Below, in pieces: positions 25,756 through 37,740 of a stretch of DNA of 64,000 nt; position 1 is the stretch's first letter; each line of letters begins with the position of its first letter. The notes under the pieces are model-generated. The model did no database searches. It saw only the letters and a list, made by a program, of their open reading frames with translations, and was not told the DNA's origin. The position numbers and the translations under genes are program-made. Origin of the DNA: Sitta carolinensis. Lineage: Eukaryota; Chordata; Aves; Passeriformes; Sittidae. The stretch is taken from NCBI GenBank assembly GCA_032173965.1, contig CM063285.1:26881660-26945659 (forward strand), given 5' to 3'.

Positions 25756-25790
<35 letters not shown>
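25756..25790. repeat. Poly(T) tract, 35 bases
   Basis: This uninterrupted run of 35 T is the longest homopolymer in the window. It could be the poly(A) tail of a minus-strand retrotransposed sequence, whose body would lie at lower coordinates. The left flank (25500-25755) shows nothing recognisable. Length is likely polymorphic. Confidence 0.9.
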
Positions 25791-25794
<4 letters not shown>

Positions 25795-26641
25795 CTTACA
25801 ACATGAAAATTCTTTTTCTGGATGTAAGTTTCATAGATGCTGATCTAATTCTTTTCTGAGGATGAAGACTCCTAATACAATTTATAGAAAGGCAAAAGAG
25901 GTGATGAGGGATTACTGCTAGAATATCTTTCAAGAATGAAAATCCAAATGAGTGTTTACTAACAGCTCCTTAGCTGGGGAGTAAGGCATGTCCTTCCTTT
26001 GGCTTGCAGGCAGGCATTCCTCACCTAGGGAAACCTAGGGCAAATTGAATTTAGAGTGTCCAAAACCCAGCATGTTGTGCAGTCCTTTTCCCAAAGCAAG
26101 TTCTAGGTCAGTTGGCCCTGCAGTGTATCCTATCTCTCCAGTCCCTTGGCAGAGGGGTAACATCCCACACACGTGTGAGCAGTGGATGAGGATGAGTGGA
26201 CTCCCACCCATTCTAGAAATCTGTATCTCCAGGAACAGCATCTGTCGATGTTAAATGCCGAGGAAGAGAAATTGTTGGTGATTTTAACTTTTTATGAACA
26301 CACATCATTATTTATGTAAAATACATACATGCCAGAACTAAAAAAAATACAAAAAACAAACAAACCTGCTTGTATTACCAACTGCATTACCTTTTAAAAT
26401 AATTTTAGGTTAAGTATGCTCTGGCTTGGGTATAACTTCCTGATGAATACTTTTAAGCTACAGCAGAGAGGATGAGAAGCTAGCTGGAGAGGTAGTTCTT
26501 CTGGGAGCCAGGTAGGTTAGTAAGAGCAGTGCATACATCTTTTAGAAGGCCATTCCTTAGATGTGATAGAAGAGTAACAAAAAAATATTTTCAATGATCA
26601 GAAACTTTTTTAAAACTACAGAAGATGGGCAATGTGATGGG

Positions 26642-26691
26642 TATTTTCAGGGAGAATATTTTCAGGGAAGAAGTTAATTATGTAATTAACT
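26642..26691. repeat. Tandem 12-bp repeat followed by near-palindrome with TAATTA motifs
   Basis: TATTTTCAGGGA occurs at 26642-26653 and again at 26657-26668. It is followed at 26672-26691 by AGTTAATTATGTAATTAACT, two 9-bp inverted arms around TG. The arms contain TAATTA, the core recognised by many homeodomain proteins. A regulatory role is inference. Confidence 0.6.
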
Positions 26692-27803
26692 ACATTCTTT
26701 GTGATTCAATTTCAAATTAGACATCTTACACATTTGTGCCCTCCTTTCTCTTGCTTTTTTACTAATCCATTTTTCACAAATTTTTTTTTTTTTTCATGTC
26801 AGCTGGAAATAGGGAGACAGATGTTATCAGGTTAGGATATTTACTTCTGCAAGACCTGAATAGATGTAAAGTGATGTGGTCTGTGTAAGAGGGAAAACCA
26901 GAACAGAACTGATTGCACAAGATCTCTCAAGAGAAAGGAAGCCAGTTACTATGCTACCTTGGATGTATACAGGGGCACAGCAGCTGTGTGTGTGTGTGTA
27001 CAATCTTAATCAGAAGGTAAAAAAGGTATTTTGCCATCCCTTAGTTGCCATCTAAATTAACTGGATTTATTTCTCATCTGATGTGCGCACAGTTCCCACT
27101 GCTCAGCTGATCTGTCATGTGTTGTTAAACCAGTAAATTATTTATGTACCTAAACCTGCAGGCAATGTCGTGTACAAAGAGATAAATCTACCCAAGTTAG
27201 ATTTAATTTAAAAATAATTTAAAGGTTTTGAATTCTTAGCATAAAACCAGCTGATTTTGAGACTGAGCATTTCGAAAACATAACAAGAACATAGTCACGG
27301 ATTATTAAAAATTATCCTGTAGACTATTTTGTAGTCTTGCAGAACTTTGACTTGCATTTAATTTTAATTTCTTTGCATGCCAGTAGTTCCATTGTTCTTT
27401 CTGTTGGAAAGGAAGAAACAAGAAAGTCCTATAAATATGACTATTTAGCCAAAGATGCTAAGAATGCTGAAACTAGAAGAGACGTTGAAATGAAAGCAGT
27501 GTTTCTTTGAATGTTTATAGAACAGCTTTGGCTGACCAAAGGTCTTTCTCTCTTTGTTAGGAATGGAATTTACAAGCAGACATACCAAAGCCAGAACAGA
27601 CCCTTCTTCCCTGGCCTAACAGGAAAGGTCCCCTGATAAGATTTAGAGATTAGAACATAGTTAAACATGGTAATGTAGCGATTCCTATAGGATGTATGTA
27701 AATGTGGAAAATTTGTATTTGGTACTAGATTGGTTACTGAGAAAGTAGAATATTCAACCTAGAAAGAGATAGAAGTCATTGTAAAAGGAGAGCTTGCTCA
27801 GCT

Positions 27804-27899
27804 TGCTCTCTGCTCTCTTCTCTCTTCTTCTTCTTTTGTTCCCCCTTTTGCTCTCTTACTTCTCCTCTCTTCTCTCTCTCTTGCTCTCTTTGTTCTCTA
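27804..27899 (+). repeat. Polypyrimidine (CT-rich) tract inside the LTR
   Basis: Nearly 100 bases of TCTC, CTTCTT and CCCCCTTTT with only a few purines. It sits just upstream of the LTR polyadenylation signal. Mirror-symmetric CT blocks of this kind can form triplex DNA in principle. Here the tract may simply be an expanded part of the LTR leader. Confidence 0.85.
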
Positions 27900-27949
27900 G
27901 CCTGCTCTGAGCTAACTCTGAGCTGGGCTCGTTCACCCACACCCTATGT

Positions 27950-27955
27950 AATAAA
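27950..27955 (+). promoter_or_regulatory. LTR polyadenylation signal AATAAA
   Basis: This canonical AATAAA lies about 75 bp before the LTR end. In intact LTRs the signal ends R, so this hexamer fixes the element as plus-strand. Confidence 0.6.
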
Positions 27956-30900
27956 CTTCAAAATTTAACCTCAGAGATCTTGCCTGAGTACTGTCCCAAC
28001 CGTTCTGGCGCATAACTGCTCCCACATCTTTCCAAAGAGATTTGTAAAGAGCAAAAAGTAGTGTTTGATACTAATAACATACTAAGATACTTGGATACTA
28101 AGTATTTATGTACTAAGACCTTGGTTTATATTCCTAGGTGTGTACTGGGACAGATCCCTCTGCATTGCAAGGAAAAAACAAATTATTTCCAGTTGAAATG
28201 GCACAGTACTCAAATAACTTCTAGCAAATTCATTACTATGAGAATAAATGCAGAATGTTCACAAAGAAAAAGACATGGTTGAAGTCCTTTTCTTACCTAT
28301 TATGGTGTATGTATCGGGCAGATGACTTCCAGACTTCTGTGACAGCTCTACAACTCTTGTTCTGAGTCTTACATGTTAATTCAGAATTCGAGAATACATA
28401 CAGAAAGAAGAGTCACACCACTTTATTATTTTTTTTTTTTCCAACTACTACAAGAACATTCTCAAAGCAAGTTCAAAGTAGTATTTCTATTACCTTTTGT
28501 CCTCCTGGACAATATTTCTATCAGTGTATCATACAGCAATTGAATGTAGCCTTTCCCCAGGCTAAAAATTCCATCCAGTGCATAATAATGTATATACATA
28601 TACTCAATTTTCTTTTTTCATCATGTCCTAGGAATATCAGTTTAGCAAACATACTACTTCTGGGAAAACAAAAAAAAAAAAAAAAATAGATGAATTAGAA
28701 ACAAAAGAAAATAAAAATAATTTCTGCCTTTCAAATATTTCAAAGTAAATTATATAGACAATATCTAGTTTTTAAAAAAGAAAAAGAAATTTTGTTTGTT
28801 GGTGCAGTGGGTGGATAACATTACATTTTGCATTCTCAGATCAGTAAGAACAGATATATTTGGGAAATTACCTGATTATCTTGTACAAGTAAATGTTCCT
28901 CCACAGCTATATAGTGTACACACACATGAAATCTAAAAATTATATTAAAAATTTGTCATAGAAACATTTTAAATATTTTTTGTCATTGAGTAATTTAAAT
29001 AACTGTTTTTGTACTGAGAGAGGGAGAACAGAACTTCTTACTTATATTCTGTTTTGTTATATTTTGTTATGTTCCTTCTATCTGATCTTTATTCTTAAGA
29101 GAGTTTTTGGTGTACTTGGCAAGTGTCCTCATAATGTTGTGAACTGTAGAGTTTGATTCTTGAAATTGGGAAATAATAACTAATAATGCTTTTTAAATTA
29201 AAGATTGATATACATAATGATATTAGAACATCATCTATACTATTGACCATTCCTTTTGCATGTTTCATACATCTTGTTTGATTCTATGGCAAGATATGAG
29301 TATTGAATTAAAATAATCAGTGCACTTTTTCCAGGTATTTTAAACCACTAGATAGTCTTGGGATGCTTTATTTTTCTTTCAATTCTAAATTAATCAACTT
29401 TAAAGATTATTTATTATTAACCTTATAATTCACCTTATATTCTTCTCTCTTTAAAATTCTCTGTGATATACTTCTCTTGAGTAATTAGAAATAGAAGTAA
29501 CAAGAACCAGAGATGAAAGAATTTTGGTTATTTAATATATGGCCAGGTGAAATCCATTTTTTTCAAAGACTGTATATTCACAGCCATATTTTTCCAGTGG
29601 TAGCATAATTTTTTTAATAAATTTTTTAGTTTTCTAGATAACTTTTGTTTAGATAAACTGCTATTCCCAAATACAGTAGCATGTCTTTAGAATTTATGTT
29701 TGTTGAATTCTGCTGAGTTTCAGTTATTTAAGCATTTTACCCATTCTGTGTTTATTGCCAGTACTCTCTTTCCATTCTGCTCCAAAGTATAGCCGTCTCC
29801 TCTTCATTAAAAATGAGAGCGAAAAGCTGTTACCAGCTGGTCCGATGGAACATAGAAAATGGTGGAATATCTGCAAACTCATCATATTTGTGGGATGACT
29901 CATCTAAATGAGTGTGGAAAGCCTTTGCAATAGTGCACTGGTAAACTGATGTACCCAGTTCATTTCACAGAGTCACCTGGGTAATGATTTTATAAAAACA
30001 AATAAACCCCACCCTGATGTCAGCTTTTTAAAAAGAAGCTAAATGTTACTCTGACATTCTTCAGAAAAATAGCATGTTGTTTTCTCACAGAATGCAACCC
30101 CTCAAATACAAACTGAATAATTATCTCTGCATGTCTAGTTCTATTTAAATGATAAAAATGTAATATTTTATTTGATAATTTTGCAAAGGAGAAATTATTT
30201 TTTTTTTTAAAAGTGAAAGCAGAAAATTCCGCTTTTCTAGATAGAAACTGCTATTTTGTTGGAGGAACTCTGGATGTACCCACAAATTTTTGTTACTAGA
30301 ACCTGAGAAGAAAAAAAAAGAAAATTATTTCACTACCATCTAATCAGCGTGTGTAATAGATCAAAGATGCATACAACATCCTTGATGTAATTTCTTTTTC
30401 AGTTGCATGAATGCAGTGGATTTATTTGCATTTTCTTTCATATTGTAAGATATATACAACTCAGGGACAATTAGTAATAAAGAAACATTAAGTACCAGAA
30501 ATTAATCTCCTCAATGTTTTTTGGAGTTTGTTTTTTTTTAGCCTGGAGGGTTGATTTTATGGCTTTAGAGCAATTACTATTTATCATCTCTTGGTTTACG
30601 GGAAAGAATTAGAGTTATTAGCTATTAAATTATCCATGAAAATTTGACACTATACTAGACCAAACAAACCCTGGGGCTTGCTGATTTTCCCAGTATGAAA
30701 CATCTGTGACTTCAGCTAGAGAGAACTTAACATTGTCTAATTAGATTTCTAAGATTTATAAGGCTCAAATGCTCTATTATTAGAAACCTGAAAATTGGGG
30801 CAAAAGTTGAAGCTTGCATTTACTGAAGATTATTTAAAAACATTTTTAACAGCACTGTGTGTTGCTAAATACTACTTGCTTGTAATTGGGGAAGATTACC

Positions 30901-31699
30901 AGATAATGTATTACAGTCCATAACAACAGGAGGCCAGGAAAAAATGTGCTCCCTACAACTGTAAATAAGTCTCACCTTTTGACTATAGTAATTAAAAATA
31001 CTTTATTTAAAATGCTGCACTAATTATATGCTTATTTTTATGCTCCAATTTAAATATATTTCATATTCTCTCGTGGTCTGCTGTGGCAAAAAATAGAGTT
31101 CTCCTATTTTCCATTCTGCAGTATTATCACTCATGGACAGTGAGAGATAATCATCAGTCATCAGCATAGAAAAGTGGATTTCTATTGGCTCTGATTCCAA
31201 GTCTGACAGTGAATTAGCCACTATCTCTTTGGAGTCAATATGGCTTCTTAACATGGTAATTAGATATTTCATTCTATTTTCAATTATTCAACCTAAAAAT
31301 GGTTCAGAAATTTCAATCTGTTAAAATAAAAATAGCATTTTAGTATGATCATTGTTGCTATATTGAAATATTAAAGAACATTATTATGTTTGCAAAGAAC
31401 TTGGAAATTAGGAAGGGGAGAAATCAGCATTATTGCTCACTCTTAGTTTGTACCTTTTGAATTTGGATTAATCTTTAGATACAGGATCCCTTTCTTAGTG
31501 AATTCACAAAGTAAATACTGCTTGGATAATAAGCAGCTTTTCAATATTTTCTTTTGTCCTAATTGTTCATTGCATTGTCCCATATATTATTTACTCTGGT
31601 CTATTCAGTTCTTGCTGTAAAGAAGAAATGATTAATTTCCTCAAGTGTTCTTCAGCAGTGTGCATCAATATGCTATCTGAATTTTTCACAAACACTAAT

Positions 31700-31786
31700 T
31701 AATCTTCATTACATCCTTCTGGATGAGGGGTAGAATTAACCCAAATTTGTAGAAAGGAAACAAAATTACTGAGAGTGAAAGGTCAC
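31700..31786 (-). mobile_element. MIR/L2-like ancient repeat fragment
   Basis: In plus orientation the order TTAATCTTCATTACATCC, GGATGAGGGGTAGAATTAACCC, TTTGTAGAAAGGAAAC and ACTGAGAG follows the reverse complement of the MIR core (TTTAATCCTCAC, CCCTATGAGG, ATTATCCCC, ACAGATGAGGAAACTGAGGC). Several blocks in the right order and spacing make chance unlikely, but divergence is high. Confidence 0.55.
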
Positions 31787-31810
31787 TCTCAATACTGTCT
31801 CACTCTCAGT
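31768..31810. repeat. Nested inverted repeats with two alternative partners
   Basis: ACTGAGAGTG (31768-31777) can pair with CACTCTCA at 31784-31791 (8 bp, 6-nt loop) or with CACTCTCAGT at 31801-31810 (10 bp, 23-nt loop). The two right arms form a direct repeat of CACTCTCA. Confidence 0.7.
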
Positions 31811-34800
31811 ACGCTCTCAGAAATGTCCATAATGTGGGTAACATTTACTGCTTAGTTTCTGAATCCTGAGTGCTACATAAGACTTTATTTATGGAAAGTT
31901 TCTATTAATTTCTATTTCATTTGTAAGAAAGAAAAATTTCTTATAGTAGATTCACTTTACTACATAAGGTAATAATAATAAAAAAATAAAAAAAGACTGC
32001 AGTAATAATTAAACATGAGAAATCTGCTCTTCTCAATTGCTGAAGTCCGGAAGAAAAACTGTTTCCATAGGATAGAATTCAAGAGTGTGAGACAGGAAGC
32101 CATCCTTTTCTTCTTTCTGTATTTTTTTTTCTTTCTGATGTATTTTATATATTATATTGTTTCCATTTCCATAACAAGTCAGACAGAGGTCCTACAGTGA
32201 ACAGCTTCCTTCATTACTCTGCTTTGATTCCATGGGAGATCTGCTCAGTGTCCTGGAAAAATTGAGTCATTTAAGAAACAGCATATGTGATCTTGTAGAT
32301 AAGATATTCTGTCTTAGCATTGTAGGTTAGTTAATTTTGTGCTGGAAACCAGAAACTCAGCTTGGGGTCTTGACTTAATGATTTCAATGATACCAGGTTT
32401 TTTTTCTGATTTCTTTGTGTTCTTTCCTTGACTTGAGGAGGTATGGAGAAAGGCAAACTATAAAAGGCCCAAAAACTCCAAAAAAGGAATATTTTATCTT
32501 TATAAACAATCTATTTCATCAACTTTGTGGCAAACTCAGGATTCACAATCAGCTAACACCAGAATTTTTCAGTATAAGGTTCCTCCATCAGTAGATGTAG
32601 CTGGGGAAGATTGCCATGGGAAGAAGAGTCATTAGTATGGCTAGAGGATTCCTCCTAGCTCTGGGGTATTCTGTGTTTGTACTTAGTGGGTGTGGAAAGA
32701 TTTTTTAAGGGTCTGAAAGCACAGCAATAATCTTTTAATCTTTCGAGATGTTAAATTAAATATTCCTATCTATGAACATTACTTTTATAAAAACATGGAA
32801 CATCAGTAAATTCTGTAAGAATTTTGCAGCCCAGACAACTTACTTATAAATTAGTTTGCATAAAAAACCTTAGCACAGAAGTTACCTACTGAGTTAAAGT
32901 CCTTGATTCAAAGCTTAGAGGTCCTAAATTAAATAACATTTTTGGAATAGGCTCAATGTCATGTTTATACCTCATTTTCTTTAGGATGATTTGTAAGCCT
33001 TCATGACTAAATATTTCCAGAAATTTTAGCTTAAATAAAAGCCTGGCTATATGATATTTTCGTATAGAATGAATTATGATAATAAAGCTTGAGGGAATTG
33101 AAGTGACAGCCTTACTAAAGAGAATTAATGTGTTATTTTAATGTCAGGTGGCAATTCTGGGTTTGTTTACTATTACAATAATGCATACTGAAAAATGTTA
33201 CACAAGTTTTGCAGTTTGCCAATACCACATTTTGAGTCTTTCATGCTGATTCTCAAGCTAGAGTTCCTGAGATCACTTTCTAAAATATAACCCCATTGCT
33301 TAAACAATTAAGCTTTTTTTACTTAGAAAGTGCTTTTGCCAAAGAACACTTGCTGAACAGATAGTGATGTACCATTTAGACCGTGTGTACCTATAGTACT
33401 TTTTATGTGCCTCTGTCAGTTGAAATAAGTCGCATTCTTTGAGCTCAACTGCATGCAGTGGCTTTTGACACTTGGGTCACATTTTTAGTGCATGGGTATC
33501 TTTTTGACTATGTTAGAGGGTACATGAGAGTGAAGGACACTCACACTTGTATTTTCAGTTCAGAATTCTGATTCCCATGAAGTTTGTAGGCTTGCAAGTA
33601 GGAAATAGCAAATATAAATGGTATCATTTGCCTTAAAATCTCACTTTCTGACAACTTTCAGCTACCAGGATTTTGTGAGACTTACGTGCTTTGACAATAA
33701 GTAAGTAAGGATGTCCTGATCTTTCCATTACAAAACCATTTATATGTTAATTAAAAGGGTCCATATTTGTACACTAATGTTTTGCTATCACCTTCTAGAT
33801 TTATATACAAACTTCTGTAAAATTACATCACTGTTCTCCCTTTTTAATGTGATTATTAAATGGCACAATTTAACGTAATTTCAAAATCTGGTTGCAAACT
33901 CATAGTCAAGAGTGGTCTGTTCTCAAAAGGGGATTTTGAATGGAAGCAGTATTTTCAGTATTCATAAAAAACCTAAAGGCATAAGTGCTAAAGCTTTTTT
34001 CTATTGTCACGTTTTAGAGCAGAAAATATGGCCAAAGTGATTCTGTGTGTTTGCTTGCAACACTGTCTCATCTTCTCACCAACCTCTTCTGTGTTATTAT
34101 ACAGCTGTGCTGAGCCTTGTGTCTCATTTCCCAAAATTTTATAGCAAATCTCCTATCATATGAAAGATGCCAGTTATGCTTCAGTTGAAGTCCTTGAAGA
34201 GATGAAGCAATATTTACATTACCTGTAGATGTTAAAAGTGATAAATTAAATGAACAGGTGATGCTCTCTTCTTGCTGACATGCAACAGGATATGAACAGA
34301 TGTAATAAATACAAGATAATGTTAAATTTCTAAATTTTGCTTTATGAATATGTTTTAAGAAAATCTATAACCTAAAGCATAGTAACTTGCATTTATTATT
34401 TAAAAATTATTGTTGACAAACTATTTTGCATGATTCCAAGAAAATAATCAAGATATTATTTTAAATTATTTAGAATAGCCTGTTGCACTTAATCCCTGTA
34501 TCCCTTTTAGGATGTGTTAGTTAAACTATTAATTTTTAAATTGCATATCAAATTTAATTTTAGGATTAATTGATGTTTTGTTTAATTATAGCTGCTAAAT
34601 TTGTAACATCTTGATGCTGCTGCCTTTAGGCACAGAGGAGGGCAATTGAAAGCAAAACAAGATCCTTAGCTCTAACTAAAGGTAAACTTCTGTTACTCAT
34701 ATTAGGGAATACCCCCCACCCACCCCTTGTTTCTAGATGAAAGCTGGTTCAGCAAGTTTTCTAGATTCCCAGCTCATTTACAGCATGTCTTGAACAAACA

Positions 34801-35499
34801 TGTTTTCAGGCATTTGCTTAACAAAAGAAATTTCAGGGGATTTTGCTTACTCAGGGAAAGGCCACAGCATTTTTTTATCCATAATTAAACTCCTTCTGAA
34901 CTTTGCAGATTGGGCATGTTTGGTTATGGAGTTACACTAGTAAAAAAGAAATAGAAAACTGTACATGAAAAGGAATCAAGATTTTACAGGTTTGGATTTT
35001 GTCTGTTTTATTATTTAGGAACATGCAAGAACATGCTCCCTTGAGAAAGACCAAAAGTCAATGTTGTCAATTATCCTGTTTCTGGTAGTAACCAGTAACA
35101 CCTCCCTAATGAAGAGAGAAATTGCATAATGATACTATGCTAGAAAACTACCACCTAAGAAAGTGTTTGGGATTCAGGAGCTAGAATGTATACCCTGAAC
35201 AGATATCTCTGCCACAGATTTGGCTAGTTGCTGTCAAAATCATATACCTTTCCAGCCGCTCATGTTCTTTCTAATCCATTTTCTACTTAGGCTCATCCTT
35301 GTCACCTCTCAGTTTCTTTATTGTTGAAGTTTTTCATCTCAGAAGTCAATGCAACACAGCTGGAACAGCATTTGTGTGATTTTATGTGAAGGCATAACAC
35401 TGTTTTATTTCATTTTCTATTTCTTTCCTGCTATTTCATAATATTTTATTTGTTTTTACAGAGAGTTGAGAAATGTACAAAAACCATCTAAAAAGATCT

Positions 35500-37740
35500 G
35501 AAGATCTCAAGCTGGGGTAGTACTAATTAATGGATAGTTAAGGTTTAGTTTGACCTTTTTCCTCTCCTTATGTTGTGCTGTGTTTCTCTGCATTAAATTG
35601 GATATTCAATTTTATTGCTTCCATAACAGATAGTACTTGTTATTATGATCCTGCATAACTTAATATCATCACAGACTTGTAACCTCACTGGTCACTTCCT
35701 GGGTAATTTGTGGTGTGAATCTCTTGAACAGCATAGGTCTTACTCCTTACTCTTCTGCAATTCCATTAGTAATGCTCTTCTCTGTGATAGTTCACCCTTA
35801 TTCCATACTTTCTCTTGCCATACTTTCATAAAATTACTATTCCATGTGAAAGACTTTTTTTCTCTAAACAGTCTGATCCTGATTTTTCTTTGATAAATTG
35901 CAGCTCGTGGAAGTTATACATCCTATGGAAGCCTTGGTAAACCAGATAGGATGGATCCTACGGCTTGTTGATTCCTTTAAAGAAATTCTAGTCAGTCTGC
36001 TAGGCATTCCTTGCCTTTCAAAAGCTGACTCTTGTCCATAACATCCTATTTATCTGGGTGTCTTTTAATACTTATCTTCAGAATAATTTGCACTAGTTTG
36101 ATTGGTACAGATATCATCTTAATGGTCTGCAGTTTTCCAGGTCTTCCTTGGAGTTCTGCTAAAAATTCTCACCATGTTAATTACTCTCAAATAATCCGGT
36201 ATGGAAACAGCGTTAAGTGAAATTTTTCACACCATCATTAATCTTTAAGGTCTTTCATCCTTGAGTTCCTTTAGAATTTGAATAAATACTGTCTGTATAA
36301 GTGATTTGTTACTCTGGATTAATATATTTATTTTGTGATCCATTGACCCTTAGCTTCACTTTCCTACTTTCTAAGTATTCTGTAAAAGGATTTGCCATAT
36401 ATGCAGCTCCCCTGCCTCTGGGTCACCACCACAGATGCAAAACATTCATTTGGCTGTTTGTGCTTGTTTTGCACCTTAATCCTTTTTTTGACCTTAAAGG
36501 CACTGTGATGAGCTTTCTGCTTCTGATGTGCTTTAAAAAGGATTTATTTATGGGTTTTGTTCTTTTTTACTTTTTCTGCAAATTTTTTAATGGCTTGTCT
36601 TATTTGCATTTCTTCACTGAAAGTGTGAGATCTTATGATTGTCCTCTCCTAACTCAGACACAGCTTCACTTTTTCTTCTGCTGTCTTGTTAGCATTTTTA
36701 TCCTTACTCTATAACCATATTGGTGTCATTTTGGACTTTCCTTATTTCTTTGTGGCACTGTTGCTGTTATTCTGAATCTTGAGAGTTTTATTCTTGTACA
36801 TTTTCTACAACACCTTTAAAAATTCAGCTTTTAATTTGTATTTTTTTCTTCTGAATAAGTCCTCACATTTTACTATAGTGTCTTTTTTTAAAGTCAAGTA
36901 TAACCGTAATGATTTTATTATTATTATTGCTATTTACTTTGGTTTTGTTTCTGCAAGGATATGTTGAAGTGTGCAGTATGATTACTGATAAAGAGCATCT
37001 GTTGAATAATAACATCCTCTTCTGTGTTGCCTGTACACCACGCCTCCCAGTACTAATGTGCCAGTGGTTGTCATCCTTCCCTCCAGGTTCTGATCTGATT
37101 ATTCTATAAAAAACTTTGTTTAAGAACAGCTATTCTCATGTCATAATTTTATTTCTTAAACTTCACATGTATCATTGCTTCACTCCCCTCTGTTTCACTG
37201 GCAATGTATTCTGACAATTATCTGTTGCTTCTTGCTTGAATATTTCCATCATCTGTCCTTTCACTTTAGGTTACAGAGTATTTTGACTTTGTGGTGGTTG
37301 AGTACATTTGGAGTACAACAAATTTCAGCTCATCTTAGTTGAAGGCTTTCTAACATATACATTGGCATTTCTCTTTTTTAACTTTAAAATTTTGATTGCC
37401 CCTCTTGATAGGAAAATGCAGCAACTTGGATTTTGTAATATTTGAAGAGAAGTCTGACTTTGCTGCATGAGTTTTCTCCTTTCCTGACCCCTTTCTAACA
37501 ATCTTTATACTTCTTTTTTGACTGTATGAATCAAAAATACATTTCTACTTTACATCCTCAATAACATTACTGTCTTGTTTTCTGCATTCTGGGAGAAGTT
37601 TCAGGAATCCTATCACAGAGAATCTCTTTTTAGCTTTCTATGTAGCTTGGCCCAATTTTGCTTTTGTAGCTTCTTGTTTATTTTTTCCTGTAATGCAGAA
37701 CGAGGACAATGACTGATTTTCTACAAACCCATTTAGACAC
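35500..37740 (-). mobile_element. Ancient CR1/L3-like LINE, endonuclease-reverse transcriptase region, heavily decayed
   Basis: Read in plus orientation, a long ordered series of blocks follows the antisense of the CR1/L3-like LINEs known from turtles, crocodilians and mammals: CTGCATTAAATTGG (35590), AACTTAATATCATC (35658), CTTGAACAGCATAGGTC (35723), ATGGAAGCCTTGGTAAACC (35923), TTTGATTGGTACAGATATCA (36096), TTGAGTTCCTTTAGAATTTG (36261), GATGCAAAACATTCATTT (36434), CTGCTTCTGATGTGCTTTAA (36518), CACCTTTAAAAATTCAGC (36810), CATTTTACTATAGTG (36866), and a match to the CAGGTTTCTGTGATGCC block near 37595-37620. Lower coordinates are the RT part, higher ones the endonuclease part. No frame remains open on the coding strand. 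The 137-codon plus-strand frame at 36301-36714 is antisense to it and not a gene. Outer limits are approximate; 35580-37160 is firmest. Confidence 0.75.

Larger units (their letters stand above)
22966..27550. other. Noncoding DNA between two solo LTRs
   Basis: Mostly unique AT-rich sequence with no recognised gene. It holds a GC- and CpG-rich patch (23700-23890), a T20G9 tract, an A/C-rich low-complexity stretch at 24848-24900, the 35-base T tract, an E-box palindrome CACACGTGTG near 26166-26177, a tandem repeat plus homeodomain-type palindrome at 26642-26691, and a short TG repeat near 26986-26999. Confidence 0.55.
27555..28026 (+). mobile_element. Complete solo LTR of an endogenous retrovirus, 4-bp target duplication
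   Basis: The 472-bp element runs from TGTTAGG to CTCCCACA, with TG...CA ends. It is flanked by the exact 4-bp duplication TCTT (27551-27554 and 28027-28030). AATAAA at 27950-27955 on the plus strand, about 75 bp from the 3' end, sets plus orientation and marks the R region. A TC-rich pyrimidine tract (27804-27899) lies just upstream. No internal genes are present, so this is a solo LTR. Four-bp duplications are typical of class I (gammaretrovirus-like) elements; class is inferred. The 5' boundary lies in a TC-rich context, which weakens the duplication evidence somewhat. Confidence 0.8.
28031..35499. other. Unique AT-rich noncoding DNA
   Basis: No gene recognised across 7.5 kb. Contents: short A and T runs (28428-28440, 28670-28686), a MIR-like scrap at 31700-31786 overlapping a cluster of inverted repeats, and a stretch at 34260-34630 dense in TAATTA/TGCAT-type motifs. 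The minus-strand frame at 31024-31272 (82 codons) has no recognisable domain. Confidence 0.6.

Noticed and set aside
36301..36714. Longest start-to-stop frame in the window (137 codons, plus strand)
   Set aside because: It lies antisense within the CR1/L3-like LINE relic, and its hydrophobic character follows from T-rich sequence.
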